DNA of 64,000 nucleotides, taken from NCBI GenBank assembly GCA_024734495.1, contig JALMQS010000828.1, positions 3,583,101 to 3,647,100 on the forward strand, given 5' to 3'. The position numbers were made by a program, and so were the translations under genes. Positions 63,476-64,000 of this stretch are shown here, in pieces. Position 1 is the stretch's first letter, and every line of letters begins with the position of its first letter. The notes beneath the pieces are model-generated. The model was not told the DNA's origin and did no database searches. It was given only the letters and a program-made list of their open reading frames with translations. The DNA comes from Forficula auricularia. Lineage: Eukaryota > Arthropoda > Insecta > Dermaptera > Forficulidae.

Positions 63476-64000
63476 AAAATGTGTGACAGCCTATCCATGT
63501 TGGGCGTCTCTGTCACATGTGACCTGTCTTGGAATGAACACATCTCCTCTGTGGCGAAATCTGCAGCAAGGAAGATTGGCTTCTTATTCAGGTCCAAGCG
63601 ATTTTACAAACCCCCACAACTTCTCACCATCTACAAGGCCCAAATCCGCCCCTGTCTCGAATACGGCTCTCATCTATGGAGAGGAGCCTCAAAATATTCT
63701 CTTGCTACCCTGGATGCAATTCAGAAACGAGCCGTCAGGCTAATTGACGATTCTACCCTCACCGACTCCCTGAACTCGCTGGCTCATCGAAGAGATGTCT
63801 CTGCCCTTTCCCTTTTCTATAGATACTATCACGGCAGTGCTCTGATGAGATAAAATCAATAATTCCCCCAAAGCATGCTTTACACGTAGCACGCGTTTTG
63901 CCGACTCCCAACACTCTTTTGCGGTCAAATTAGAAAAGTGCCGGACACTTCATTCGCGAATACATATATCCCCATGACTTCAAGGAACTGGAACTCTCTC
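63476..64000 (+). pseudogene. Jockey-like LINE reverse transcriptase end, copy 2
   Basis: MCDSLSMLGVSVTCDLSWNE through RPCLEYGSHLWRGASKYSLA to RRDVSALSLFYRYYHG, then a frameshift near 63840, continuing past the window edge. It is almost identical to 49301-49911 and begins exactly at AAAATGTGTGACAGCC, so it is 5'-truncated at a different point from copy 1. Confidence 0.8.

Noticed and set aside
1..64000. CRISPR arrays, operons, bacterial promoters
   Set aside because: The direct repeats found are dispersed or eukaryotic transposon units. There are no regularly spaced repeats or prokaryotic gene order.

Overview
This is an AT-rich eukaryotic nuclear window, most probably from an insect or other arthropod. 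That placement is inferred from spliced genes with short exons and very long introns, mariner/hAT/Helitron/Penelope/LINE relics, and tRNA-derived repeats. There is no operon structure, rRNA, CRISPR array or bacterial-type gene. Only two host genes can be supported. The first is a plus-strand short-chain dehydrogenase/reductase (SDR) gene, spread over at least four phase-compatible exons (33.3, 36.2, 40.3 and 45.3 kb), whose 3' end I could not find. The second is a single-exon minus-strand gene for PIG-W/GWT1, the GPI-anchor inositol acyltransferase, at 59.56-61.03 kb. Several SDR catalytic and cofactor positions are substituted, so the product may be enzymatically inactive.

Almost everything else is mobile-element sequence, much of it nested and unusually often arranged as long inverted repeats (fold-backs). 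From left to right: a LINE C-terminal fragment and a mariner (0.9-2.4 kb); a MITE with a tRNA-like core (2.5 kb); a Ginger-like element with a cysteine-rich CXC relic (4.5-5.2 kb); a three-deep nest (Tc1-like > hAT > hAT, 7.1-9.8 kb); two copies of an 0.9-1.2 kb fold-back (11 and 19 kb); several copies of a repeat bounded by AACCGACTTC (12.5, 17, 28.7 and 37.4 kb); a mariner split exactly by a fold-back with a 4-bp target duplication (19.9-21.9 kb); a near-complete mariner-like transposase (23.6-24.9 kb); a Penelope remnant with a GIY-YIG domain (31.5-32.8 kb); a hAT gene interrupted by an element that itself carries a mariner (37.1-39.3 kb); a Helitron with an extreme G-rich tract (41.8-42.8 kb); a hAT-like fold-back (43.6-44.8 kb); a four-level nest (45.5-47.6 kb); and two copies of a LINE reverse transcriptase end (49.3-50.2 kb and the window end).

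The most striking signal is a set of hammerhead-ribozyme cores (CTGANGA, stem II, GAAA, then GTC or ATC) lying in the arms or loops of small palindromic elements at about 8.9, 18.1, 18.35, 20.6, 27.4, 29.5, 35.8, 36.0, 41.3, 52.6, 54.6 and 57.1 kb. Several have matching stem I sequences. Some of these palindromes share the terminal motif GGTAGGTTTCAC with the Penelope remnant, so they look like short, non-autonomous, Penelope-derived fold-back retroelements. Similar elements sit inside the introns of the SDR gene, one of them ending about 30 bp before a 3' splice site.
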